Both the position numbers and the translations under genes were made by a program. Shown piece by piece: positions 24,510 to 38,975 of a stretch of DNA of 64,000 bases (positions are counted from its first letter, which is position 1; each line of letters starts with the position of its first letter). The stretch is taken from NCBI GenBank assembly GCA_037954325.1, contig JBBMNZ010000013.1:10412501-10476500 (forward strand), given 5' to 3'. The DNA comes from Fistularia commersonii. Taxonomy: Eukaryota; Chordata; Actinopteri; Syngnathiformes; Fistulariidae. The notes beneath the pieces were generated by a model. It saw only the letters and a program-made list of their open reading frames with translations. It did no database searches and was not told where the DNA came from.

Positions 24510-27500
24510 TGTCTGCCTCCCACCCACATATCTGTCTCTCACTCTCTCTCTCTCTCTCCCTCCCTCCCTCTCTCTCACGGTCTCTCTCTCTCCAGACAAA
24601 TACACAATTAAAGGGACGGTTTAAACAAAATCTAAACATATTTTCTCCATAGCATGTTTATATGAATCAGTTTGGAGAACAACCAAAGATGTCTGTATAT
24701 TCTAATACAGAATGAGTGGAGGCTTTCTCTGGGGGAAAAAAAAAAAAAATATATATATATATATGTGGAATATTCAACGGCAGCGTCTCTTTTCCAAAGA
24801 TATGGCCATGTCACAAAGACTTTACTGTTTGCAATTTTTATGAGGAACTATCTTCTTTCCCTATGAAATGGCTCATGTCAAGTTGTGTGGATTATGTTTA
24901 GTACCGGGTTCATGTTTTCTTGGAAGAGTCATGTCCTTTGAGTTTTGCCAATTGTAATGTTTTACCACCTGAGCACCCTAAGAGAAACTCCCTTTCAGTT
25001 CATTGTGTTCTGAGGATAGCCAGACTTCTCGGCCGCTGATCCCCAAAACAATAAAGATGGATTGATGATTGAAATTAAAAAAAATGTTCAAAAAAGAACA
25101 TGGATACTGCCAACATTATGAAATGAATGGGGGAAAAATATGCATGTGAAGTACATATCAACATTTTTTTGACCAACCTTCTACTGCATGCCAATCAGTC
25201 AAACATGCTATAAAATGAGGAAGCGGAAGAGGAGGCAGACCATTTTAATCAACTAATTCCCATATTTTTTGTTATTCTGTGATACGTCCTTAGAGAAAGG
25301 AACATTTGCTTCTGCAAATAAGTCTTACTTCGGTGTTGGAACTCCTGTGTTCATCTTTCAACCTATATAAACTGTTGACACAAATCAGAAATTGCCTGTT
25401 TCAACCATTTTCTACATAAATGTTTGAGACTCGGTCATTTATAAAACTCCTTGCGGTCCACATGTTTTGTAATTATATCAGGAAAACTGATTGTCGACAG
25501 CTCACTCGCTGGTCAAACATAGGGAACGACATCACTGCATTTGAAGATTACACAAATACTACCCCAAAATACTCTGCTCTACCAGGTTAACTTTCAAAGA
25601 TGACCCCCCTTGGTAATTCAATCCAGGAATCATGCCAACCGATCTCCATAGAGATACTTTTGGAAAGCAGTGTTATCATAGCTGGACCAATCTGCATATG
25701 CAGATGTCCAAAGTATGGAAAAGGATTAATATAGATGTTTCTTTCTGGAACCAAAGATGGCCTGTGTTCATCTGGAGGTGACTCCCAGGATATAAACTGT
25801 TTGTATTGTTTGTGTCGTCCGTTTCCCTGGTCACTGTCTCTGAATTTTCTCTCCGCCGTTTGTGTTTCTTTGCTTTCTTCCCCGCTCCTCTTCTGTGTGG
25901 TCCCGCAATAATTATTCTGTGGCCACCCTGCTTCACAGTAATGAGCCCACACCTGCACCGTATTGTCTTTTCCTCTCAATTTCTATCAAAAATAACTTGA
26001 ACACCTTTTTCAGATTAACACTCAATCTCGGCCTTCATTTCGCCTTCCTCAGCTGGCAGGGCCTTTTTTCTTTCCCCTCTCGACCACATTTTAATTTGTA
26101 TCAATATTTTCACAGTTTCCTATTTTTCCCGGACGCAATAGCATTTGATTGCTGCAAGAGATCTATTGTTCCGCTGCCCAGCCACCGATGCGAGAGACAA
26201 TGTGTAAAAACAGGATTTTGTTGAATTACTCAGCGTTTGTGTCAACATTTCTTGGGGGTCAGTAAAAAGCTGACCTGCTCGATTCATTTGACTGCTTATA
26301 TCTACACAAAGAGAGAAAGTGGTTTAATTTCAAAGCGACAAAGTTTTCCTGTTTAATCTCTGAGACCTTTGTTTTATTTGTCTTACATTTGACGACATAC
26401 TCATTTACAAATTTCTGCCTGCTGTTCATCATAAGCTTGTACAAACTTTTGAAATGGTTTATCGCCTTCCAGTAGAAGATTCCAATATAGACAATTAATA
26501 GTTCAAGCCAGATGTGATGACAATGGATGTGTGTCTTGAGCAGAGCTGGCATGCATAACAAGGAAGGAAGGAAATGGTTTGAAGTTGCATGTGTCTGACT
26601 GCATGTAACATCAACATGTATTTGTGCATGAATGGCTGGATTTGGAAATACTTTTGATGTATTGGTAGTTTTTGCATCAAATGTATGTGTCTACATAGAA
26701 GTGACTGCTATGATTATTTGCGGTGATTTAAGGGCTCAACCATAGCAGCTGACATCTGGTCATAATTGCAGAACAAAGTAGAAAAAAGTCAAAAATGGTT
26801 TCAAATTTAATGTTTGAATGAATGAGCTAATATGTGTTCAACAAACGGCATTGTCAGACTTTGAAACATGATGAATTGCAATACAGCATCATATGTGACT
26901 AATGAAAAATCAATTCAAATGACTATTAAAAAGAAAAAAACATTTAGTTCTAAATTTCCAATATGACATAATGCCATGACGAATCAAATAATACTGGAAA
27001 ACTCAAGTTCAAATTCAGCTGACACCAACTAGCATCCTGACTATATACGCACACGCACGTTTGCTGTAATAGTCCATTGTGAAGTGTTTTTGTTTTACAG
27101 TAAACCTCCAGGCAGCTGGTTAGGCCTATTCTATCTTTATTCAACTATAATGCGTGTGTTAGACTGCAGCTGTCTTCCAGGCAAACGTGAACACATGAGA
27201 TCAGGTTGCAGACGAACATCATCCTCTCGCCCTCAATTCCTCCGTGCCTCCTCTGTTTTTCTCTCCTCAAATTTCTGAGTTTTTAATTGAAGTATCAGGG
27301 GCCAAGTCTGTGGAGGATGTAAAGGTGGCCAAGCTTTGCAGCCTAATTGGAATGTCTCTCTCTCACACGCACACATACACACACACAAATGCGTGCGTGA
27401 GTGTGTGTGTGATTGTACTCAGCCTCAAAACGATCTCAAATAACCTACTCTTTCTGTCATACACTCACCCAGCCTCTTTCAAACCCATCTGTGCCTGTCT

Positions 27501-30500
27501 TGCCATGTTCTTCTGAATGTGTGTTTATGTGTGCTTTTGCTGCATGTTTTGGACGTAGCTTTTCTACTAGCAGATTCTTCTGCTCAGGTTACACACAGCA
27601 CTCTCACTAATGGCAGAAAAATGCATGGAAGGAAGGCAGAGCTGTAACTACCCAGGTTGGAGGAGACACTTGGGTTTAGCTCAGGTTTGAGGCCTCAAAG
27701 GGAATTTTGCATGCACGTGTGTGCGCGCGTCGGGGGTTGTTTTAAAAGACTGCCGAGAAATCAAGTGGTTGTTTCCCATCCCCTGAATGTATATTGTTGA
27801 CTTTCTTCCTCTATGATTTAATTTTCTCTATGTGGTGTAGATGTGCTTAGATAATTGTGTCTAAATGAAATTCATAATTGTCAGTAAACACCCTTTTTCT
27901 CTTTATATGCATTTGGAAAAAAAACAATTGCTATGGGGAAATAGATATAAAAATTCCATGAACTATTACCAACTTTATTTCATTTTTTGTTTTTTTGGTT
28001 GTTTGTGTTTTTTAACCTTTTCATGATCTGTTGTCAATGGACTCATGACAACTACTACAGAAGGATTAGCAAAAGTAAAGAGAAACAAGGAAAAATTGAT
28101 GATTCCTTTGTTATTTTCATATCATTTTTCTGATTTTTTTTTCTTTAATTTGGAGGCACTGTTATCCATCAAGTGTTTAAATAACTGGGTCACCAAAACA
28201 GGAAAGAACCATCACTATGTAGCAATTCATCCACAGAAGTCAGTGATCCTTCAGATCTCGCATCGTTGCAACGGCTACCCGGTTGCTTTGAATCATCTGA
28301 TTTGTCAATCAGTCTGTCCTACTGATGGGTTACACAAAATTCAGTCTCTTATTGCTTATCCTGTTGTGACAATGTGCCTCATTTACAAGCAAGGAAGTCC
28401 CTCTAGATATCAGGATTGCATGGTGAAGAACGGCATCTGTAAACATGCTGGTTCATGTGAAACAACCTGTAGCGATTGTAAAGATACAGATAGCGAAGAC
28501 AGAGTCTCATTTCAGAAGGTGTTTGTGTCGTGTTTTTGAGTCCAGAAGAGACAAGAACACATCCAGATGCATAGATATATGTTTTCTATCTTTAAGCAAA
28601 TATGAATCAAGCCGACCAGGAAAATATTTGTTAATGCACGCACGGAACTCATTGAAAGATGTGAACAGTATGAACATGTACATACATACAGGGATACTTT
28701 TATTCACAGATGTACACAGACACTCCTCCGGGGTCTCAGCCTCCATATAATGGCCGTCTGTCCCGCATCCTCTTGTTCTGCACCGTTTCATCTCGAGTAA
28801 AGAGATGGAAAGAAGTTAGACAGGATGAGGAGATTGAGCAAGAAAAGAATGAAGATCTTGTTTCTTTCTGCTTCTGTGAAAAATGTTGAGGCTTGTTTAA
28901 CAAGAGAAGGAAGGAAAGAAAAAAGATGGATCTGACACCCTTAAATGTAGGTGGTAACAATTTTGATATCTATAATTGTTTATTTAGAATTATGAAATGT
29001 ATATGAATATTACAAAAAAATTAATCGACAAAAGAGGCTGTTAATATATCTTTATGATCCTCAAGTGAAATTTGTCAGTCCACAGTAAGACAAAGTTCAG
29101 ATAAGCAGTGAAATAATAATGCAGACCAGGTTGTCTTCAGTTCACTGTGCATAATGGCAGGCTCAAAAGGATAAACAAAAAAACACATGAATAAAACATT
29201 TGGTGGAAAATTGCTGTAGTCTATACAAATAACTTTCAATTTTATCCCTTCTCCACCTGTATTTGTGTTATTTGTCCTTCATTTGTCCACACCAGACTGT
29301 CATCCATGTCTTTATGGACCTTGCTTTGTGCACTGGTGCACAGTCATGTTGGAAAAGGAAGGGGCCAACTCCAAACTGTTCCCACAAAGTTGGGAGTATG
29401 GAATTGTCCAAAATGTCTTAGTACGCTGAAGCTTTCGTAGTTCCTTTCACTGGAACTAAAGGGCCGAGCCCAGCTCCTGAAAAAAGCCCACAAACTTCAC
29501 AAGTCTTCACCCAGACTCATCCATCAGATTGCCAGATGGAGAAGCATCATTCATCACTCAAGAAAACACGTCTCCACTGCTGTAGAGTCCAGTGGTGGCG
29601 TGCGTTACATACTGCATCCGACGCTTTGCATTGCACTTGGTGACGTGTGGCTTGGATGCAGCTGCTCGCCCATGGAAACCCATTCTATGAAACTCTCTGT
29701 GCACTGTTCTAGAGCTAATCTGAAGGCCACATGAAGTTTGGAGGTCCGTAGCCATTGACTCTGCAGAAAGTTGGCAACCTCTTTGCACTAAGCGCCTCGG
29801 CATCCACTGACCCCAACCACTTTGTGGCTGAGTGGCTGTCATCCCCAAACACTTCCGTGTTCTTATAATACAGCTGACAGTTGACTGTGGAATATTGAGG
29901 AGCGAGGAAATTTCATGACTGGATTTGTTGCACAGGTGGGATCCTATCAGATCCACGCTGGAATTCACTGAGGTCCTGAGTGACCCATTCTTTCACAAAT
30001 GTTTGCAAAAACAGTCTCTAGGCCTAGGTGCTTGATTTTATCCACCTGTAGCCATGGAAGTGATTGCAACACCTGATTCTGATTATTTGGATGGGTGAGT
30101 GAATACTTTTGGCCATATAGTGTATCTATCTATCTACCTTTACTATTTGTCCATCTATGTTCTAGTTTTTTTGGTCCCCTATGGAAGTTCCCCTTCTCAG
30201 GTTCCACTTGTCTAGAACTTCCGACTTTTCTCCGGTGTGTCTTTCAGCTCCTTATCCTTTCCTCTCCTGTTTTCCTTTATGCCCCATTTGCATCTGTGTA
30301 GGCCCTATATGCATGTGTGGACACGCCTGAGAGAGTTGGGGATCATGCCCTGCACCTCCTGATTGTTTGCCAAATTGCTCTATGTAGCTCTCCTACAGCT
30401 TATATATATGGCTCAATCTTCAAGTAAATCATTCCTTTCCAAACAAGAGCATTACTTCGGTAGATGTACCTGTAAGTGAATAGATAAACATAGATTGGTG

Positions 30501-33500
30501 CAACATAGCAAGAGGGTCGTGATTTCGATTAGCTCAAGTATTGGGAGCAGCGCAGGGGGGTTAGAGCAGTCATCTTTGGAACCGAACATTCCTAGTTCGA
30601 TTCTTGGCTCCGCCATCCCTGTCAAAGTGTTGTTGAGCAATGAAGGTCTTTCTTCTTCCTTTATTGTCCAGCTGCGTTTTCTAGGTTCTGCCTATGCCTG
30701 CATGGGTTCTCTTAGAATGTTCCTTCCACTCTGGACTAAAGAAATGAACTTGAGCGAGTATGTAATTGGGCTGCTTAGCATCAAATATATTTCCAAGATA
30801 TTTTCAGCATTTTTTGGTGGGAAGAAGATATCCTGTTGTCCAGCATGTTCTTTGTTGCTTGGAGAGGAGTCTGGCTGCAGATCTTCTACAACATTTACTA
30901 CAGAGACTCACCGTAACTCAGTCAGGAAACAGGTGTTCTAATGAAATAAGGCAAACCACTTGGTTTTCTGAGGACACATCTATCTGCAAGCAAAGGAAAA
31001 TATTAACCCCTTCATCATCTGATAGGAATTCATTAGATTTTCTTGTCTTCAGTCAGTCAGATTCTTATTTGTTTTCTTAATTTGGCAGTAATTAACTGTG
31101 TAAGGCTGTATGTGGCTAGTATTTTAGGAACTTTACTGTTTTGCTTTGTAAACATTTTAAATGTGGACATGACATGTATCTACACCACCTTCTTTGGCTA
31201 TATGCACATGTAGCCTGTGTAAACCGCACATGCAGCTTAGATTAGCCTGGAAACTAGGCCCGAAAACAATAACCATGATGCAAATCTTTCTCGCGCCTAA
31301 ACAACCAACTTAGATTTCCTTTAAGTAGACAAAGTTCACGTTTGAGCACCGTTTTTGAGTGTACAGCTATGCTCCGCTTTGAAAACTGAAAAGGAAGGTT
31401 CACCAAGTGTCAGCACTTTATTTCAGTGCCCTGAAGGTAGTGCTTGTCGAGTGGTGTACAAAGAGAGGCATGTCTGACAGCCCTTGTTAATCATCTCTCA
31501 CAACACCCGACGGCAGCTGAATGGAAAGGAGATCCTTCAGCATCCTTTGCTGCTTAGCTTCTCATCTCCCACACACCACCACAACTCAAAATCCTCAAAT
31601 GGGTTAACCTCTCCAAAAATCTCATCACATCAGACACACAGTTGAAGATGATTGAAGAAAGGAGGGAGAAGGAATGGGGGAAAGGTTTTAAAAATTGGCT
31701 GGTAGAAGAAGAAGAAGCAGGACAGACAGATGGACTGCTGTGCTCAAACTTAGACAGTTGTATATAACAGGGCACTAGTATTTAGACCAAAATTCACATC
31801 ATATTTCTATGTAAAGGATGTGTTGCCTGATCAGGAGTTTTGATTTTTGTCCAATAAAAATGGGGGGGGGGCATGCTATTATTTCTAATGGCCATCAAAG
31901 TCTACATTTTCTTAATTGGAATTCCAAAGATTAGACAGTTGGTTATTAGTCAAAAATCCTAAACTTGATTTTCGAGGTCTTCACAAATTTTAAATCAGTC
32001 CCAACTGAATTTTCAAGCCAAGACTTGTAATTGACTTATGCATCTTTTTTTAAAAAAGCATCCATGCTTTTTATTTACTCCTTCTTCTTAAAATGTTTAC
32101 ATAATAGGTAATTTGCATTTTGTGCTTGGGGAGTCTGACATATTTTTGAAGTAATATGGCTAAAAGCTGAGGGAGGACAAGATGTATTTCTTTTATGGTT
32201 TTGGTCAGTCAAATCCAAAACTTACTTTTCAAATTGAACAACTCTAGTGATATTGGTCCACACCTTTTCTAACAGTATTTCATGGTCTATTTGGAAAAAA
32301 AAAAAAAAAATCAGCATGTAATCTTACATTTAGGCAGTCATTTCAATTATCCAAGAAAGGCAATAGTGGAAAGGAAATATTGTAGTAGTAAAAGAGATAA
32401 ATAATGAAATGAGGAGGCAGGAGAGAAAAAGTAGAAAATAAAGCAATATATAGAGAAGAAAGAAAGAAAGAAAGATGGAAGGAAGGAAAAGAGCATATAT
32501 TAGGGGGAGGGAAAGTTTTTGTGCCTGCTCAGACCAGTTAGCAGGGGGCTGTGTACTTTGAATAGACAGCTTAGTGCCTATTATAAGGCCTGGAGGATTA
32601 GTTCTGTTCACTATTGTTACTCACAGGAGGTGCCAGTATGCATGCAAGCGCGCACACACACACACCCACACACACACACTCACAAAACATATCCACATTT
32701 AACCTCTGGTTTGTTGTTTTTTTTATTTCAATTTTTTTCTTTTCTAATTTCTGTCTCTACAGGCCAAGGTACCATATCTACAATAATGTAAACACACAAT
32801 CTGTCTCCCAAGTCTCCTCCACACACCCTCTGTGCATAATGGGCTGTTCTATTGACAGGCCTGCTTCTTCACTGGAGGAGTCCTTTCTCATTAGGGTTGA
32901 GATTTTGTCATGGGCCCTGCAGGGTCCATTGTCCCGCTTAGAGCGTGTTATTACGCCTTCCCGTTGTAACAACCCCTGTTCTGAATAGAACCGAGACGAG
33001 TGGAGAGCCCATGAAGTTCAGAGCAGGGTACGGCAATTAGCGAAGACATATTTGAAGAGAGACAGGAGAGGGAGAATGAAAGAATCAAGGAGAAAGAAAG
33101 TGGACGTGCTCTACAGAAGGGCTGCGTTTGAAGTTTTAGAAACTTTTGTCTGCTTTTCTGCCTTTGCCTCCATCAAAGACCTGTTCATCACACGATGTCC
33201 CTCCGCCCCCCTTCTTTTTTCTCTTGTTCTTTCATTCGTTACTCTTCACTTCGCGAATGGATTCGTGTCACTGCTAAAAAGCTTTGTATCTCCTGCCACT
33301 GCTTTGATGTCTTAATGACAACATGGAGGATTGTGCTCATGGATTCTCTCCCTTCATTCGTCTTTTGTCACTCTTCTGATTCCAGCTGTTGGATTTTGCT
33401 TTTCAATCCCATTGACAACAAGAGGGCAGAATGCAATACTGGCATTCAAGGGGACAATAAAACAAGAAGAAGCAACAGGCATGGAAAAACCTATTTCATC

Positions 33501-36500
33501 TATCAAAAGGTTTATCTTAATTCCAGTTATGTATCTTAAAGCCAGTGTTTTATTAGTCTTTGGTGAAACTTTGTTATTGATTCAGTGGTTTCTTGTCATG
33601 CGATTGTGCGAGCTGGCTAGACTAAACTACTGTTTTATGTCACTGCTGTGCCATATCTCAGGAATCCCCAGGAAGTTTGATAAAGTGCTTTATCGTTTGT
33701 GTTTTTAAACATTAACAAAACAGACTGAACAGAAAATGCCCACGGGATACTCCCATGAAACAATACATTGTGTAATTTGAAACAGACAATTTCGCAGTGA
33801 AACAAGAAATTACTTTCAACAGACTGGTATTGTTCTGAGCCATCAGGTGTGAGTCTGCTTGTACTTATCTGCATAATGTCTCTGCATTCCATCTGATTAC
33901 ATTTCATATAAATGCACGCGCAGGTTTTTTTTTTCAGTGTGTGTGCGTGTGTGCATGTGTGTACGTGCGTATGGTGTGCGCCCTTTTTCCCTGTAGATCT
34001 TGGGCAAATGTCGGATAGTTTTCCGGCACCTCGGCTATCAGACTTTAGAGTGAACACAGTGACAGCACGCTGAAAACTGATACACGTGCAAAAAAGATGT
34101 GCACACATCACACACTCAGACACAGAAGCCAATGTATTTAATGTATTATCTGCATTTCTGTTTCATATTTTTCTTTCATATTTTCTTTGTCGAGTGCAAG
34201 TGTAGATTTCTTTCTTCTGTTTATTTTTTATACTTCTCATTGAGGCTAAATTGTTGCGTGCAAGCAAAATTCACCATCTTACACCAGATTTACACCACCG
34301 TGATAGAGCTGAGTGTGTCCTTCATATGTAGCTCTTAGAGCTAAGCAGAATAGATAACTGAGGGGAAATCACTGGATGTGGTATAACTGTTAGATATGGT
34401 GTTAAACAAGAAGCCCAATCAGCCCATATCAATAATTTCTTTTGCAAAAATAGTGTAGCAACTCTCTTCCTCTTTGACTCATATTTGTTGCTTTATTCTC
34501 ACTATTTTGCAAGCCAAATTTTAGTGCAAACATTGCATTTAAATGTAATCTTCCCGAACAGAAGGTTATATGGAAAGCTCAGGTGGAGCAGGCCATCATT
34601 GTACAAATTAATAATGTAAAGTAAAGAATGTAAGCAAGGGAGGAGAAATCAGCATCTTGAGTTTGAAATGGACAAGCAAGCACAGAGAAAACTGGCCAAA
34701 ATGATTTGACTGGATCATGTCCATTTTCTGTTTAGTCTTTTCTGTGGCTATCAATACCTTTTTTTCAGGGGGGGGAATCGTCAAGCCAAACCTACGGGCC
34801 AGTGCTGCCATCCCTTGAGTGGATTGGTTTACCAATATTCCAGCCTAAAACTAGAGTCTAGAACAATCTGACATAAATATGAGAAAGGCCACCTGCCTTG
34901 GACAATAGCAGGGCATTTGCAATTGACACTTTAAATTAATATCATGAAATGGGGGTGGCATGGCGCCAAGAGGTACAGCCTCTTGGCGCCATGTTCAGTT
35001 CGTCTTTGGAACTGAACATTGTGTGTTGAGGTGTTGTTGAGCAAGACACTGAACCCCTAACTGCTCCCCTGGCGCTGGTGGACAGCAGCCTACTGCTCAT
35101 GGTTCATCCATGATGGGTTAATTGCAGAGAACGAATTTCCCCGAGAGGGATTAATAAAGGATACATTATTATTATGTAGATACTTCTTATTCGATATTGA
35201 TTTTGTACATTCACCGTGTATCTCCAGGACTATATTTTACCATATGTATTCAAACAAGTGGCTTGTTGAGTTGTATTGCTCAGTTTTATGCAGTTTCATC
35301 AAATACTTTTGCAGCAGGCATGCAAACTCACCACTTGACTACGAGGTTTCGTGTTTGATCACTTGTCGTAATGAAGTGTCATACAGATGAAAAGATTGGT
35401 AAAACAAATGTGTGTTTAACAAGGTAGGCATCACTGAGAGTCATGTTGAGTTATTTCCCAGCGGTGATTCGTGATGAGTGGGTTGGTTTTACATCGCTGC
35501 AAATATTTTCATCAAAGACTGTCTGTCAGCGTGCAGCCTCACACAGTAGAGTGTGCCAGCATCTTTGAAGTTATACGGCCATATATTGTCAACACGCACA
35601 GTCAAAGACTCACAAGGGCTTCTGAGCAAGAATTTTGCTCTATACAAAAACAATCACACTGTCAAGTATCCACAAAACGAACACTCTTGTGCACATATAT
35701 ATGACTGACTCACATTTAAGAGGTTCAGCACTTGCTTTGAAATGTGATTTGCTCTTAGCTGCCTTACATTCCCATAGAGATCCCATAGAAATCTGTCTTT
35801 AGTATTAAGAAGAGAGGCAGTAAGAAGACTTTGGTAACATGTTCCCATCACAAATTCAATTTGAGTATTCAGAGTCAATCCAAAAAGTGTCAAACTTAAT
35901 GGGGTCAGTTTCTTAGTAATTTCACATGTCGTAGCTGTTGTCCTCTGAAATTTTCTTTGAGGTTCTCAGATTTTATCTTTTTTTTTTTTGTGAACAGCAG
36001 AAATCATCACCACGGCTCAGCGTAGGATCAGATTTTATTTCTACAGTGTCTCATGTGCTCTCATCAAGTATATGAGAGCAATTATAGTCAATTAATGAAT
36101 CAATTTGGTTGAAACAGGGCTCGGATCATTAGTGATTGAACTGCTAAGGCTTTGCCGAATCGCAAGGACATATACTGTAACTGCTATTTTAGCAATGATT
36201 TATTTAATACGCTTTATTTGCTCGAAGAGCAAAATGCAGAACAAAAATGTGTGTGACAGATGAAGAGAAATGACTTCATCTAGGATGGGGGGTCGGTCCT
36301 CTCTGTAATAAACATTCATGGTAAATAGTATACAGGTGCTTGTGCAGTAATTATTGTCTGTGATTTAGCGTATATGAAGCCATATTGCCCCTTACTAGCT
36401 TCTTACCCCCAGCAGCTCTGATCAAACACCTTGCGTCAACAAAAAGGAAGACATGCAAGAAATGGGAAAAACTAGTGAAAAGTTTGGAGGAAAAGCCTAC

Positions 36501-38934
36501 AAAGTACTAATGAGTAGGCATTTAACAAGCGTTCCATTGGATAGAGGGGATGCAGGGTGGGCGGGGATGATTGAAATTTGAAAATGCTGAGCCGAGGCCA
36601 GCGGTGTATGTTTCAAAGGTGGCACGTGGCGATGGATGTGAGAGATTCATTAATTCCGCAAAGCAAGGCGCTGCCTTGATGTTTACTAGAGTTACACAGG
36701 CAGCAGCTGGACGAACATACACACACACACGGCCGCAGTCGTAAATACACCACACCATTATCCCTGGTACTGAAAAGTTGGAGTTTATACTCAGGCAGAG
36801 GGTGTAGAAGTCCTGGCTGCACTGGATTGGACAAGAGGAACTTGAAGCAGACTATACAGTCGCAGAATCTAACTCAGGTTATTCAATTTGCCGATCATGC
36901 AGGATGCGCAGATTCAACTTTACGAAATGATGTGACACAAATTCTCTCCAGATGCCCTGGGAGATTAGCAGAATGCCTAGTGGGGCAATTTGTACAGACG
37001 CTGCACATGAAAGTTGGAATTTATAGATCCAATGGACACATTACTTGAGTTCACCACCTCTTAAAGAGTCAAATTTACCTTAAAACCGTGTCTTTTTTGT
37101 CCATTTAAAGATTAATTATCCTCATTCCCTTTGGATCACACTCAGCCATCTGCAGCTCTTCACCGACTGCCCTGCTGCACGTATAATTATACTTTCAACA
37201 TTAAATATAACATGTTCACACACATATACACTCCCTCTCTCATTCATTCCAAGTTTGTGATCTCAGAGCCCTCCTGTGAGTAGTGAACTTGAAGTAATTC
37301 ACTAATTCCACTGAATCATTTTTGACCTGAACCAGATCACCTCCGTCACGTTCATCTGCCAGGTGGACAGACAAGGCTTTAGGCTGCAGCTGCAAGTATG
37401 CCAGATGCCATAGTGACGTCCATATCATCTACATTATCAGGAAATGTCGCTCTGTGGTCCAGGCACTTACCCTGGTGCTCTATCAAAGAGGTGAGAACAG
37501 TGATGTAAAACAGCTTTGGTAATAAACAAATGCACATGCAAAGTTGAACACAGTTAGAAACACATATACGCAGAGTTAGGAAAATGAGTGAGAGAGAGAG
37601 AGACCTGGAAGTCAAAGTGAAAACCTTTCTTTAAAAACACAGTGAACTTAACCAGATGCTTTCATTCTAAAAACGTACACACACATTCATACTTATAACA
37701 ACACACACTGACAAGCAAAGCCTATCCCTTACTGTATGTTTTGAGAGCTCATAAACCCAGTCTATGTGTGAATTTATGAGCAAGTATGTGGAACCACTTG
37801 TGCCACATGTCTGTATGTTATTTCATCACTCTATTGATATTTTATGCTCTGACACAATCCTTGTTAAGTATTGAAGGTGCATGGGGTGATTCTAATAGCC
37901 CCTCACGGTTGAGTCTCTCAGAATTTTAATGAAATAACTAAACTCAGGCCTTGTTTTTAACCCAAACCTGACCGCCAAGAGTAATTGGCCCATGCTTTGC
38001 CACTGTATCTGAAAATATACTATAGTTAAATGTAAGTAACTGTTGGAAAATTGATCTGAACCTATGAAAGCACCATAAAAATGTGGCACGTTAATTACAT
38101 ATTGTGTATTTGGATAATATCAGGTGGCGATTGAACATGGTAGGTTTCATGCTTTGTCAGCTCAATATGAGACAGTTGAACCCTATCTTGCTTCCCCTTT
38201 GTGCTATAGTAAAATGGTGGGTGCAAAACGGTTCACTGAAATACTCCAAGTCAGAATCAGTTTAAAACATGATCCTTTATTTATCCCCAATGGGAAAATT
38301 TCCTTTTTTTTAATGTCTCTTTCCAGGGAGGTCAGGGGCCCAGGTCAGTAGCAGGAAAGCAAAAACGGATTTCATTTCCCTACACAAAGACACCCAGAGG
38401 AACACTTTTGGCAAAAAAAACAATGTTGCCATTTGTTATGTGCCTCCTACTTTTTTCAGAAATGCTAATTGTTTTTGTTTTTTTGTGTTTCCAATAAGTT
38501 TTTTTTTTTTTTTGTCATATCTCATACCTCATATTATTTTCAAAACTAAAAAAACATCATTTGTGGAGTAATGAAATAAGCACTTTAATTTTATACAATA
38601 GAAGGTAATCAAATAATAAGCAACATTAAATATAATATCCAATGGTTAAAAATATATGTATTTTTAATTTTGACTTAAGTATGAAGAATATTTAACTGTG
38701 CATTTAATACTGTTATCAATAAACCATGCTACAATCATGTCATATATATCTATATATCTATGTATTTACATATGTTTGTGTGTGTGTGTGTATATATATA
38801 TTATATATTTATTATTATATATAATATATATATATATATTACATATTATATATATATTATATACATATATATGTATATAATATATATATATATATACACA
38901 CACATATATACACATATCTATTTACATAGGCGTT

Positions 38935-38975
<41 letters not shown>

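Noticed and set aside
25587..25979. 130-codon minus-strand open frame overlapping a 120-codon plus-strand one
   Set aside because: No protein similarity on either strand; better explained by stop-poor non-coding DNA, reported as a candidate conserved element.
28045..28539. 164-codon open frame, plus strand
   Set aside because: No recognisable domain, poly-Phe start over a T-run, no splice or promoter context; likely chance in an intron.
33635..34132. 165-codon open frame, minus strand
   Set aside because: Contains a His/Thr-rich run from a TG repeat and no family motif; antisense within an fgfrl1 intron.
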